NCBI GenBank assembly: GCA_949775045.1
Contig: OX459099.1
Span: forward strand, 20,628,144-20,692,143
From: Metridium senile
Lineage: Eukaryota; Cnidaria; Anthozoa; Actiniaria; Metridiidae
Length of the DNA: 64,000 bases
Direction: 5' to 3'
The notes below the pieces were generated by a model that did no database searches, was not told the DNA's origin, and saw only the letters and a program-made list of their open reading frames with translations. Position numbers and translations under genes: made by a program. This document shows positions 29,799 through 44,350 of the stretch, piece by piece; the first letter of the stretch is position 1, and the number at the start of each line of letters is the position of its first letter.

Positions 29799-31864
29799 AT
29801 GAGGCTGGTTTGTACGCTGCTTTGGGTCTTTTTGGTGTGTTGCGTATGTGAACACGTGCAGGGGACATTGTCGAGCCAGAAGCAAGGTACGTATTTGCAC
29901 CCCTTATGAACATATAGACCCATATACTACATGTACGCTACGGAGGACTGTACTATATATTCTATTCTATATATAGATCTATTTTAGACGTTTGTTTCTA
30001 GTAGATTCACGAATTGTCTGTCTTTTGAGGGTTGTTTACATTTGCAAGCAAAAGCATTGTAATTTAGGACCTGTTTTGACGTGTGTTGGATCTATTTTTA
30101 TCTCAATGACGTAAGGGTGCTTTAACATTTAAAAGACAATGAACATCAGGTTTAAACGCAATCCAGACTACTTTAAAACCTACACATTGTGGTATAAAAC
30201 ATAGTAGGAGGCATAATGTACTTCATTTCTTTGATTTTGACTAAACAATTACCAATTTACGCTTGGGTTACCTGTGCAAGACCCGGAAACCGAATTTGAG
30301 TTTGTTTGGGTATTTCCCTACTTAAGATGTGTAGTGGTTTTACTGCCATGAGCAGACCTATCTTTAGAATAAAACTGGTTAAAATACAACTGAGTCATCG
30401 TTTATACACTCAGTCGAAACATTTCGAAAGTATTTTTCCCCGGGGTACTCCCTTGGTCGTGGTAGGGGTGCATGATCGGCGGTCGATTTCGCTAATGAAC
30501 ATTTAAATGTACCCATAAATCACGAGAAATGCATGTCAAAGCCTCGTTAATTTCAACCCCTAACAGGTACGCCTGTGCGATGTTCTTGGCAGCTAAGCTT
30601 ATTTTTGGTAACAAAGCTACGGTAAAAATGACCCTTACACGTACCGAATCATGTCACGTAACTGATTTTTGAGCCAGAACCCTAAAAGGTACGCACAGGA
30701 AATATTTTCAACATTAAAAGGTGCGCCGATCGCCCCTAGCTACCATTTGGACAAAGGGAGTACCATCCCCCCCTCCCCCTCCCGAATCTGACCTTGGGAT
30801 ATCTTCGAAGTCCTAGCTTACTGATCGACGAGATTAATTGATAAGATCGGTCAGCAACGATCCAATATAATCGATTGAAGTACCAAGGTCATTTACCAGC
30901 ATGCTTTGCGTTGTATATTTTGATTTGCCTGAAAACACATATAACAAAACGCTAAACGACAGCTTCGCACGCCCCCACCGCTGGCTGATAAAGATCGAAT
31001 TAAAGTGTATTTTCATTATTGTTACAGTGATTTATTTGGTGTGTTCAAAGTATTGAGTGAATGATGTATATAAAGACATCTATTTCAATAATCGTTGTCA
31101 CAATCAAAGCCACAGTCCACACTCTGAAGGATGTTGGTATTTCTTCTCTTGTTATCGATTTATTCATTGCATATTTTGGTTGTAAGTATTTGTGGTATAT
31201 GAACATAACAAGTTTTGCAGTGATAGATAATGAAACAAATATTTATTTCAAAAGTGCGTAATAAATCACACATTCAGTTTATATTACCGACATCCCTTGC
31301 AGGCTTTAGAGTGTTGACTGTAGCTTTGGCTGTGACAACGATTTTTGAAATGGGTGTATATAAGACTAGAAAGAGGTACTGTATTCAAAGTTCTTTGATG
31401 ATTATTTCACAGTGAAGTCTCAAAATGCAGTCACAGCGATTGACATTTCCCGACAATACAACAAAGTGACAACACAGAACAAAGACAAGAAGAAACGAAA
31501 GGCAACAAGGCGTGAAAGGTGCTGCCATCTTGGTCGTCGAATGGCGAAGATCGGAGAAAAGTGTGAATACGTCACCACTCTAGCCTCGCTTCGACCCGAT
31601 TACGAACATTACCACAAACTAAAAACAAAGGTCTGGGTAACCGCAGCCGAGAGACCACAGATCAAACTACGATTTCTGCGAAAGTGTAAACGTTTCAAGG
31701 CCTTTTACGAGAAGTGTTGTAGTTACGAAGCAAGGCTCATCGATCAAGACCTCAAACGCATGTTCAAAAGGTTGAGGAAGTTTTTTCGCAAGAATAGGAA
31801 AGGGAGGAAGAGGTCAAAAATAGACAAAACAATTGTAGCAGCCAAAGCTAAAAGTACAGTCTAG
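29799..31864 (+). CDS. Gene A: secreted cysteine-rich basic protein, anaphylatoxin-like pattern
   Basis: I do not recognise this gene by name. Exon 1 (29799-29886) encodes MRLVCTLLWVFLVCCVCEHV, a clear signal peptide, and ends in phase 1 at GTACGT. Exon 2 (31413-31864) follows a TTTCACAG acceptor and joins in frame for 179 residues. The mature part has a strongly basic linker (residues 53-65), then six cysteines at 66, 67, 80, 121, 131 and 132. The pattern is CCHLGRRMAKIGEKCEY ... RFLRKCKRFKAFYEKCC, resembling the CC-LG-C-Y ... C-F-CC arrangement of fibulin anaphylatoxin-like modules. The C-terminal 45 residues are rich in Lys/Arg (FKRLRKFFRKNRKGRKRSK) and could be processed or bind polyanions. 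It shares layout, intron phase and motif with gene B at 38124-41304. Extracellular function is inferred and its partner is unknown. Confidence 0.82.
30440..30775. mobile_element. TIR element in gene A intron
   Basis: GGGGTACTCCCTTGGTCGTG near the left end and CCATTTGGACAAAGGGAGTA near the right are inverted. Subterminal parts repeat CCCTAACAGGTACGC and CCCTAAAAGGTACGC. A related but diverged element, rich in GGTACTCAGGGG and CCCCGAGTATCCCC, lies at 31905-32180 just after gene A. Confidence 0.7.
31068..31362. mobile_element. ACCTATTTC-type MITE, single-unit copy, in gene A intron
   Basis: Ends ATCTATTTCAATAATCGTTG and CAACGATTTTTGAAATGGGT are inverted, with further pairing CACAGTCCACACTCTGAAG / CTTTAGAGTGTTGACTGTAG. 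The interior has one copy of the block with TTGTTATCGATTTATTCATT and ATATTTTGGTTGTA. Copies lie at 47914 and 59509. Confidence 0.88.
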
Positions 31865-32422
31865 CCTAGATCGACTTAACAGGTTCAGTTTTATTTGTTT
31901 ACATCTCCGGGGGAGCCAGGAGGTACTCAGGGGAAAAAATATCGGGCATGCTCGTCGAGGTTTAAAAAAAAAAAAAAAATTAAAATAGAAGTGGCATGGA
32001 CGAGTTACCTCAAAAAAATAAAATAAAAACGCGGAAGGCGATGTGATTTTCCTATTTCGATACTCTAAAAGCAGACATGTTAATACTCTAAAAGATAGGT
32101 ACCAATTCGCTCATTTTTACCCCTAAGAGATACGACGTGCACACCCGATACTATTACCCCCGAGTATCCCCACCCCTCCCCCTGTACATTGTATTTAGTA
32201 TCAACCTTTTCATGTGAAGTAGATATAAACCTACAGCGCTCACAGCTACAGTTGTAAGTGCAATCTGTAGGAAGAATTATACGAAAAACTTATATATGTA
32301 TGCATTTACATTCCTATATACTTTCATTCATCTTGTAAAGAATGAAACATTTATTGTATCACATGACGAGCGAAGTCAATATTCGACTTAGAAAACAATT
32401 TAATGGACCAACAATGTACGAT

Positions 32423-32690
32423 AACTATAGCGGTTAAACTAGTATGGGCTGCGTCTATTTTTGAAGGAACAATTGGAATAAAAATGTACGATAACTATAG
32501 TGGTTAAACTAGTGTGGACTGCGTCCGTGTTTATAAGGAAACAATTGGAGTAAAAATGTACGATAACTAGCGGTTATTAAAACTAGTGTGGACTGCGTCA
32601 GTGTTTCTAAGGAAACAATTGGAGTAAAACTGTTCGATGACTAGCGGTTAAACTAGTGTGGACTGTTTCAAAGGAAACGATTGCAATAGA
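32423..32690. repeat. About 70-bp tandem repeat, four units, related to the 95-bp unit
   Basis: Units contain TAGCGGTTAAACTAGTGTGG, ACTGCGTC and AAGGAAACAATTGGAGTAAA. The AAACTAGT-tRtGG-CTGCGTC-GTGTTT core is shared with the 95-bp family, so the two arrays have a common ancestor. Confidence 0.85.
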
Positions 32691-32924
32691 CCAGTTTCGT
32701 GTTATTTAGCACCGCTGTACTATTTGACAAAAGGCGCATTTGCACAGGCTTAGCCTCAATTCAGAGTAAATGCAAATGTGTTTTCTTTTGTTAAGCGGTA
32801 ACATTTTTTCGTGCTTTGCTTGGGATTTGTGAATATTTTGACAACAAATCGAGGCTTAGCCTGTGCAAATGCGCCTTTTGTCAAATAGTACAGCGGTGAT
32901 AGATAACGTGAAACTGGAGTATTC
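32684..32924 (+). mobile_element. 241-bp palindromic MITE, copy 1 of an identical inverted pair
   Basis: The element is itself a foldback (AAAGGCGCATTTGCACAGGC and GCCTGTGCAAATGCGCCTTT). Compared base by base with 33761-34001 in reverse complement, I found no difference. Confidence 0.93.
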
Positions 32925-33229
32925 AAATGTAAGACAACTAACTGTTCTAAGCTGGGCTTCCTGTGTCACAAAACCGAGTATTACAAGTGCCTTCTCAGTC
33001 TTTCTCGGTTCAGCGTACCACAGCAATCCCATCTATAGACAAAGGCAAGTAGACTAGACTCATCAACTATTTCTTTTTTTGCGGTGTTTACGTTGCATTT
33101 TTACGCCAACAAAGTTATAATATGAAAAAATAAAAAAAATAAAACCTATATTACACAAGCCATGTTACAATTCAGAATGGGGCATGTACATTTTCATTAT
33201 GACGTCACATGTATACTACAACTACCAGA

Positions 33230-33572
33230 ATGATTTGCCGACTTTCTTGTGGAATTTGATTTAGCGAAAAAACAAGTAAAATGATCCAACACACAAATCT
33301 GGCATTCGTACGGACTCTATAAAAAACTATGGAGTGTACGACTTTCATCGCTGTTTTCTCAAAATATAAACAAAAATACAAAAGTATAGACTCCTGGTAG
33401 CTTTAAAATATAACAAAGGTTATGTACACGGAACTTCAAGCTTATATATTCAGAGAATTTCTTATAAATCGACTTCAAACACTGTAGTACAAAATTCCCA
33501 ATGTTTACAATCGCAAATTTACCGCTGTGAAAATTTTGCCACGCATGCGTAGTCGTTTGACCACTATGTTAC
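33230..33572. mobile_element. Copy of the CGCATGCGTAGTCGTTTGACC element
   Basis: About 340 bp match the inverse of the element at 49947-50345, including ATTCGTACGGACTCTATAAA and ATATATTCAGAGAATTTCTT. Only the right terminal repeat (GCATGCGTAGTCGTTTGACC) is present. It fills much of the spacer between the two identical 241-bp MITEs. Confidence 0.8.
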
Positions 33573-33760
33573 TTTGGGCTGGAATATGGTAGCCTCGATC
33601 CCAACCTCCTCCCCAGGACCTTATCCCTTCACGTCCTTCACTAAGCTAGGCGATTCATTAAAAACGCTTTATGTTTGATGATAGTGTTAATCAATAGTGA
33701 ATAGACCTCTTTACCTCCATATGCAAATTGCCCATTTCAGACCACGTGTCATTCACTTGA

Positions 33761-34001
33761 GAATACTCCAGTTTCACGTTATCTATCACCGCTGTACTAT
33801 TTGACAAAAGGCGCATTTGCACAGGCTAAGCCTCGATTTGTTGTCAAAATATTCACAAATCCCAAGCAAAGCACGAAAAAATGTTACCGCTTAACAAAAG
33901 AAAACACATTTGCATTTACTCTGAATTGAGGCTAAGCCTGTGCAAATGCGCCTTTTGTCAAATAGTACAGCGGTGCTAAATAACACGAAACTGGTCTATT
34001 G
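33761..34001 (-). mobile_element. 241-bp palindromic MITE, copy 2 of an identical inverted pair
   Basis: Exact reverse complement of 32684-32924, 836 bp away. A diverged third copy is at 36172-36420. Confidence 0.93.
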
Positions 34002-34344
34002 TTCATTTATGATGAACGTGTTATATCATTTACATGTGAAAGAATCAACTCCCAAGGTTAGCATCACGTGATCTGAATGTGACAACAAACAAGGAAGGTA
34101 AAGAGGTCTATTGCAAACTCATTCCCATTCCTTTTGTCATCACGTACGAAAGTGGTTAGAATTGGACACAGGAACCCCAACTATCAACGAGCGACAAACA
34201 TTCACATAGAGCACAAGAAACTCATAATCTGCTCATGACAAACAACTCATTTTATTATGATAGCACATACCGGAAGGTCAATCGATAAACTGAACAGTTC
34301 TCTCAGCACTTCAATTAATTAACCCTTATCTAAAATAGGACGTA

Positions 34345-34752
34345 TGGAAACTAGCGAGTAAACTAGTATAGGCTGCGTCTGTGTTTGATATAAACGATAG
34401 GTAATATAATGAAATTTGTAACACCGTAAAAAATAGAAATAGAAACTAGCAAGTAAACTAGTATAGGCTGCGTCGGTGTTTGATATAAACGATAGGTAAT
34501 ATAATGAAATTTGTAACACCGTAAAAAATAGAAATAGAAACTAGCGAGTAAACTAGTATAGGCTGCGTCGGTGTTTGATATAAACGATAGGTAATATAAT
34601 GAAATTTGTAACACCGTAAAAATAGAAATAGAAACTAGCGAGTAAACTAGTACAGGATGCGTCTGTAGAGAATGAAATTTATAACACCGTAAACAATGTT
34701 GACATAACTTTACTGACGTTTCGAGCTTTAGCCCTTCTTCGGAGTAGAAGAG
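34345..34752 (-). repeat. 95-bp tandem array (about 3.5 units) with head module
   Basis: Three full units and one partial unit are followed at 34700-34745 by the module that reads, on the minus strand, CTACTCCGAAGAAGGGCTAA then AGCTCGAAACGTCAGTAAAG. The order unit array then head is the same as at 5509-6125 and 61449-61690. Confidence 0.92.
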
Positions 34753-36171
34753 TGTAGACGTATGATGAATGAAGAACGATATCCTGCCTTACTCCTCCCC
34801 CCCTTGTCTCACGTACACTGGAGCTTATACGTGACAATTTTATTGTTTGTTTATATAAAGTTTGCCAGCTTATCACGATTAGGAATACTTTATTATCAAT
34901 GTCAAGATTATTTTATGACAAAATAAGATATTAAGTACCCGTAAAATTAACTATATCAGTAGACGACTGTCATAAATGGCCGCCACCAATTACTACAATA
35001 TTTAAAACTGCTGTTTTAAGTAAACATGATAGCTATCATATGATAGGCATTCACAATAAGGAAAACTTGTGAAAGTTTGAGAAAAACGATTAAATTTGCA
35101 AGAAGTTCAGTATGAAAAAAGGAGAAAAATCTCTACATTTAGCATAATTATATATAGCCAGAGCATCAAAACCTTCCGTACCTATTTCAGGTTATTGTTT
35201 CATATATTTTCATATTATTCCAAAAAGGAGTTTAGCAGAGTGATCCACCAGCGATCCACTGGCTCTTCGTTGACTAAGTCAACGACAGAGAAAATAAACT
35301 GTGCTGTACTGTATATGACAGTGCTCAGATTTTAAAATATCTGTTTGCAGTAAAATTCATTTTCTATACAATTTATGAAAGTGGTCTATAGACAACAAAT
35401 AACAAAATTAACAAATCCCTTTTTCAAGAATTCTCCGGAGAAAGGATTTAAAGCTCACTCAAGTGAACATACGATGTGACAGCTTTATTGTTTGTTTATA
35501 TAACGTTTGCCAGCTAATCTCGATAAAGGCCATCATTATAATTACCATGGTATTGCACTTTTCCCGGTGGCAAGATAATAGAGATAACCTTGACAAAAAC
35601 TGAACAGTAGACTACAAAACAATTCCTACGTCTGCACGCACGAAAACTTCGACCGAAGAAACAAGGTGGAATTCGACTGTGGGAAGGAAAGATGTGATGA
35701 GCTTCTCTAGCTCAATATTTTGACTCACTTTGTTTCAGTTTTTGCGTCGAAAAAGGGACTTTATTTATAATATAACTTTTAGAACGTCGAAGTTTGATCG
35801 AGTGTCAAAGCAAACACTACTGTTACGTATACGTGTCCAGCGAAACGAGTTGAAGGTCGATTACGTGTCTCCGCTCTCACTTCATTTCTTGCACTGGCTA
35901 GGGGAGAGAAGTGGACCGACCGTAGGGTAGTGGAACGAGACTAAAAACGGCTGCGGGGGAGACTACATATCTCTAAGTAAAAGAAAGATTTACATATTTT
36001 TATCGTCTTTTTCCGTCTTAAAATAGCCTATTGCCTTGGACAACCTTTTTGAATATGCGTTTGCCCATCATTCTTTGCTTATCTGTCTTGAAATGACTGC
36101 TCGCCTTGGACAACCTATTTGAAATAGGTGACTTAAACGCTATTAATGATATTAATACCACTAAGTGCATA
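34753..36171. other. Intergenic, no gene seen
   Basis: AT-rich sequence holds a diverged direct repeat (GTTTGTTTATATAAAGTTTGC at about 34847 and again near 35487). A segment near 35940 (AACGGCTGCGGGGGAGACTA) resembles the hairpin at 39050. No reading frame with recognisable protein features was found. Confidence 0.55.
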
Positions 36172-36420
36172 ATACTCCAGTTTCATGTTATCTAGCACCG
36201 CTGTACTATTTGACAAAAGGCACATTTGCACAGGCTAAGCCTTGATTTGTTGTTAAAATATTCACAATTTCAAAGCAAAACCTTGATGAAAAAATGTTAT
36301 CGCTTAACAATAGAAAACACATTTGCATTTTCTCTGAATATGGAGGCTATCCCTGTGCAAATGCGCCTTTTGTCAAATAGTACAGCGGTACTAGATAACA
36401 TATGAAAGTGGTCTATTGCT
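36172..36420. mobile_element. Diverged third copy of the 241-bp MITE
   Basis: It carries GCACCGCTGTACTATTTGAC and AAATGCGCCTTTTGTCAAAT as inverted arms like the pair at 32.7/33.8 kb, but with many substitutions in the middle. Confidence 0.85.
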
Positions 36421-36917
36421 ATAAATGCCACACAATACGGCTATACATACATATTCATGACAAATATTAAAATAAATCCACATCTATAACTATTATATAT
36501 ACATATAAACGCAGGCGGTTTTTGTAAAACGAAATACTCATCTCTAAAGCCTGATGCGTCATAATCGTAATCATAATCATAATCAAAACAAAAGAAATTA
36601 GAAAAAGAAACATTTTGGTCTTTCGGTTTTCTAATTCCCCAGGGGATAATAAATCTTTTGTTTTCTTGCTTATGATTATGATGATGACGCTCGTGTGAAT
36701 CAGGCTTTATATTAGTGTAAAGCACCAACGCGGCCTTCATTGTGGCGTCGACATTCCTGCGTCACGTCGAACTAACAAAATACTGTTCGCCATTATTATT
36801 TTATCCAACTAGTTTATTAAAGCGTTGTCAGCTTACGTTGCATCCCGACTAACAATAGGCTATTAGCCTACGTTGCTTCCCGACTAACAATAGGCTATTT
36901 CCATGATGACGTCATTT

Positions 36918-38050
36918 TACTACCAGTACCAGAATGCTTTACGGGTTTTCTTGTTCTGCGATTCTCTCTTGAGAATACTAGAACAATTGACACTAATAGG
37001 TGGACAGTACAGTGACGTATTTTGTTATGGTTTTGCCAACCAACCATTGTTATTAGAACAAAGAAAATTAAGAAATCTATTGTGAAAATGGTTGGCTAAT
37101 TAGCATCACATTACCAACACTTGTAAACACTACGTCCACCTATAAGTGGATGTACAGTGACGTATTTTGTTATGGTTTTGCCAACCAACCATTGTTATTA
37201 GAACAAAGAAAATTAAGAAATCTATTGTTAAAATGGTTGGCTAATTAGCATCACATTACCAACACTTCTAAACACTACGCTCACCTATAAGTGGACGTAC
37301 AGTGACGTATTTTGTTATGGTTTTGCCAACCAACCATTGTTATTAGAACAAAGAAAATTAAGAAATCTATTGTGAAAATGGTTGGCAAATAAGCATCATA
37401 ATAGATGGACGTACAGTGACGTATTTTGTTATGGTTTTGCCAACCAACCATTGTTATTAGAACAAAGAAAATTAAGAAATCTATTGTGAAAATGGTTGGC
37501 AAATAAGCATCATAATAGATGGACGTACAGTGACGTATTTTGTTATGGTTTTGCCAACCAACCATTGTTATTAGAACAAAGAAAATTAAGAAATCTATTG
37601 TGAAAATGGTTGGCAAATAAGCATCATAATAGATGGACGTACAGTGACGTATTTTGTTATGGTTTTGCCAACCAACCATTGTTATTAGAACAAAGAAAAT
37701 TAAGAAATCTATTGTGAAAATTGTTGGCAAATTAGCATCACAATAGGTGGACATACAGTGACGTATTTTGTTATGGTTTTGCCAACCAACCATTGTTATT
37801 AGAACAAAGAAAATTAAGAAATCTATTGTGAAAATTGTTGGCAAATTAGCATCACAATAGGTGGACAGTACAGTGACGTATTTTGTTATGGTTTTGCCAA
37901 CCAACCATTGTTATTAGAACAAGGAAATGAAAAAATCTATTGTGAAAATGGTTGGCAAATTAGCATCACAATACCAACACTTCTAAACACTATACGCTCA
38001 TCTATTATTTAACAAAATAAAGTGGGCAAAGCATGCTGGTACTGGTAGTA
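36918..38050. mobile_element. MITE with internal minisatellite, eight units of about 113-150 bp
   Basis: TACTACCAGTACCAGAATGC at the left and AGCATGCTGGTACTGGTAGT at the right are inverted ends. Between them lie eight tandem units, each with TACAGTGACGTATTTTGTTA, TTTGCCAACCAACCATTGTT and AAATCTATTGTGAAAATGGT. The first units carry an extra 30-bp block (AACACTTCTAAACACTACGC-type) that the middle ones lack. The right end is 74 bp from the gene B stop, so the array may be transcribed as its 3-prime untranslated region. Confidence 0.9.
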
Positions 38051-38123
38051 CATATCGCTATATGCAAATGGCTTATTCGGGATGCTTTATGCAGGCTAAA
38101 CGTTGTTAGCGTTATCCACATCG

Positions 38124-41304
<3,181 letters not shown>

Positions 41305-43189
41305 TCTTCACATGCCCTTTGCTCCACAACACAACAGAGACGTCCACTTGGGTTGAGTTGAAATACCTTGTGCAGCGTCCAGAAAACGTATGGTTGTTTT
41401 GAATAACGGAGAAAATCGCGACACAATCGCAATCGACGGCCCAACGGAAGCGATAATAGTGAGGAGTTTTGTGTGGCAGTGAGAGTTACTATGCTGTGGG
41501 CGATGATTGAGATGTCTACGTGGCCAAAACTCGCCTCCTAGACGCCTCGATCTTTATGGTAAACCACTAGGTCATATTAAAAGAGTATTCGGACACCTAG
41601 GAGCTAGACAAATTGAATTCCATTTGGATGTTATTTTTCTCGGCGAATCAGTAGCAATTTCTCCTGGCTAATCGAGATAATTCAATCAAGGTCTATTACG
41701 TGTTCTGTCATCACCTATTGTTTGTGTATTGGTGTAACGTTTCAATAATATTGGATTATCTCGCCTCTCGACTAGTTTGCTTATTAGTTATTTTGTCTCT
41801 CCGCTTATCATCCATTGTTAGGACAAGTTTACATCAAAACACCAAACAAATGTTATCTATTCTAGACTATCGTTTTATAGTGATAAAAACAACAACAATG
41901 ATTAATAATTGTTTGGTCTGCAAATGATGTTGTTGATGATGATGATGAAAGGAGAGTATGTTATGTATGCTGTTGTTGTTTCTGTTGATGATGACGATGA
42001 ATGGAAAATATGTCAAGTATTCTGTTGGGAATTTTAAACGTGGTAGTCAATTGGTGCAAATTTATAGTTGATTAGAGTACATATCGTTGATCGAACCCCA
42101 GGGCATTTCTCCCCCTCCCCCTCCTTCTTCCCCCTTTCATTTATAGCCGCAGCCGCAGTGTTACCTCGTAGCGTAACGCACCCCCAAGGAGGACTGTCGT
42201 GACCTCCCTCCTTTAAATTTGTCCCCACCTCCTTCTCAAACCTCATCAAGCCACTCGTGATCGATGGTGAGAAAAAGTTATAGGAATGTACAAAAAAACA
42301 TGCCTGAATGCAATACCAATTTGAATACTGTCTTACCGCCTACTTGACCCCCTCCCCTGTGTCAACTTCCTTGGTCCGTTTCAGCTCAGCCAGTTGCTCT
42401 GAAGAGAAAATAAGCTGAAATCAACACGATATTCAGTGCAAAATTATGTTAGTTCAGTGCTGATGTGGTTTTGTCTTTTCGTACTAAAAAAAAGAATGGT
42501 TGTCATAGGCGATATGCGATATACAGGCGATGGGCGATGGGCGATAGGAAATGGGTCATTCAAAGAACCAAGAATAGCTGGAATAACGTATTTGGTCAAC
42601 AACTCACGGAGATTAGTGTTGATATGTATTGTTGTTTGTATAAGCTGTTTGCGGAAAGGCCTATTTGTGTTTAGTATTGTCCTATCGCCTTTCGTGATGC
42701 CAACCTTTATGAAATAGGTGTATAAGTTGGTCACCCGTGAAGCAAAAAGCCTACAAGCTAGTAGAGCAAATGGTGCGGCGGTGCTAGATAATCATTCTTA
42801 TCAGATAACGTAATTTTACCTAGGGTAATTTTACCTAGTAGGGGACGTAATTTACTATTGTTAATTTACCCGCCTTGGCGAATTGTTAGATAAATAAATA
42901 ATAAAATAGAATAAATAATAATAACGCGAAACCGTGGAGTATTGCATGAGATATCATTACAATGCATTTCGTTTTCAGTCAACCTGTTAATACCATTCTT
43001 CTAGTAGCGCAAATGGTGCAGCGGTGCTAGATAATAATTACTATCAGATAAACTGGTGTATTGCATGAAATCTACAATGCATTTCGTTTTCACATTGAAG
43101 TGCGACCCACAAAGTCTGATGTCTCGTTTGCAAACTAACATTTTGTCGGCCGTCAATCAAAATATTATATAGGAACGAGTTTGACCGAG
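41305..43189. other. Upstream of gene B, repeats only
   Basis: It contains GAT repeats (41925-42000), a C-rich stretch (42095-42240) and GCGATGGGC repeats (42510-42550). Two related pieces with GCAAATGGTGC-GCGGTGCTAGATAA lie at 42765 and 43010. No gene is supported. The gene B promoter should lie in the first few hundred bases. Confidence 0.55.
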
Positions 43190-43450
43190 TCCCCTTCACA
43201 GCTCCCTGCGCCATCTTAAAAGGTAGCCAGGCCTTTGTATCGAAGCGAGACGAACGTTGAGCTTGCAATGATAGAGACACGTGAATAATTGTTCCGCGAG
43301 GTGTTAAAAGGTCTCTACATCATTACAAGCTCAACGTTCGTCTCGCTTTGATGTTAGGCCCGGCTACCTTTCAAGATGGTCAAGGTGTTAAAAGGTTTCT
43401 ATCATTGCAAGCTCAACGTTCGTCTCGCAGGGAACTGTGAAAGGAACTAT
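43190..43450. repeat. Inverted and repeated GAACGTTGAGCTTG element
   Basis: GCGAGACGAACGTTGAGCTT near 43246 is inverted at 43328 (AAGCTCAACGTTCGTCTCGC) and repeated again near 43410, each with a GGTAGCC / GGCTACC or TTAAAAGG flank. It looks like a foldback element with a partly duplicated arm. Confidence 0.75.
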
Positions 43451-43591
43451 TCTGTGCAAAACAGTCTCTATTTTGATACGAAAACTCCGAGGAAACGAGT
43501 GAAGTTTTGGCCGAGAGAGAATGAGGAGAGACATGACGGACGAGAGGAGACTGGAAGTCCTGGAGCGATCGTTGTCGGGGATGCCTTACTT

Positions 43592-43705
43592 CAAGGTTCT
43601 GCAAAGCCTGCTGTGCAGACCCTTTTTTTTGCGCTCAAAATAATCTACTTTTTTGGCGAATATTTTGAGCGCAAAAAAAAAGAATCTGCACAGCAGGCTA
43701 GGTTT
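43592..43705. mobile_element. Foldback MITE
   Basis: GCAAAGCCTGCTGTGCAGAC and TCTGCACAGCAGGCTAGGTT are inverted, with inner TTTTTTTTGCGCTCAAAATA and its complement. The two poly-T/poly-A tracts sit in the stem. Confidence 0.85.
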
Positions 43706-44094
43706 TGCAATACAAAATAGAGTGAAAAACAATTTAACGAAAAGACAATAAAAACGAAAGTTGTGCTGAATCCAAGACATACATATACATAGTTTTATTT
43801 TGTACCTGATATTTACATGAGTGCATAAATATATATTTAAGCTTACAGTAGTAGCTAGTACAAGATTTAATATTTACCGAGCAAATGTATAGTACAAAAA
43901 GATAGAGGACTAACAAGAAAAACAAATCTAAATGCAGCCAATGAATTTTTAAACTAGAAGTAAAATAGTTATCAATACTGCGACCTACTGTCGTTTCGAA
44001 CAGTTTTATATATACCATGTATACTGATCAAAATATGCATGGTATATAATTATTTTTTATAAATAAATGTAAAAAAAGATATGCACACATTCAG

Positions 44095-44350
44095 ATATCC
44101 CTTCTCCGGCTATTTTTCATAACGTTTTCTTCCCACCTCTCCAATTATTTCAGATATTTCTCCCTCCTTCCCATTTTTTCAGTCGGATTTCTCCCAAGCA
44201 TCTCCCATTTTATTTTGAATTCTTTTGAACAATATTTCGTCCTCCTCTCCATTTTCTTCTCACCTCCCCAATTATTTTAGATCTATCTCCCTCCTCCCTA
44301 TTTTCTCTCCCATTTCTCAGTCTATTTTAAAGTCTATTGAATATGTTTCT
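44095..44350. repeat. Pyrimidine-rich direct repeat, two copies of about 125 bp
   Basis: CATTTTCTTCTCACCTCCCC and GTTTTCTTCCCACCTCTCCA belong to two diverged copies that repeat CCAATTATTT, TCTCCCTCCT, TTTCAGTC and CCCATTT in the same order. Confidence 0.7.

Noticed and set aside
35730..35930. 66-codon basic frame MFQFLRRKRDFIYN
   Set aside because: No domain or splice support, and its end runs into AACGGCTGCG-type repeat sequence.
37281..37904. 207-codon minus frame with repeated MVGWQNHNKIRH
   Set aside because: The 113-bp minisatellite unit is nearly a multiple of three in some copies, which keeps the frame open; it lies inside a MITE.
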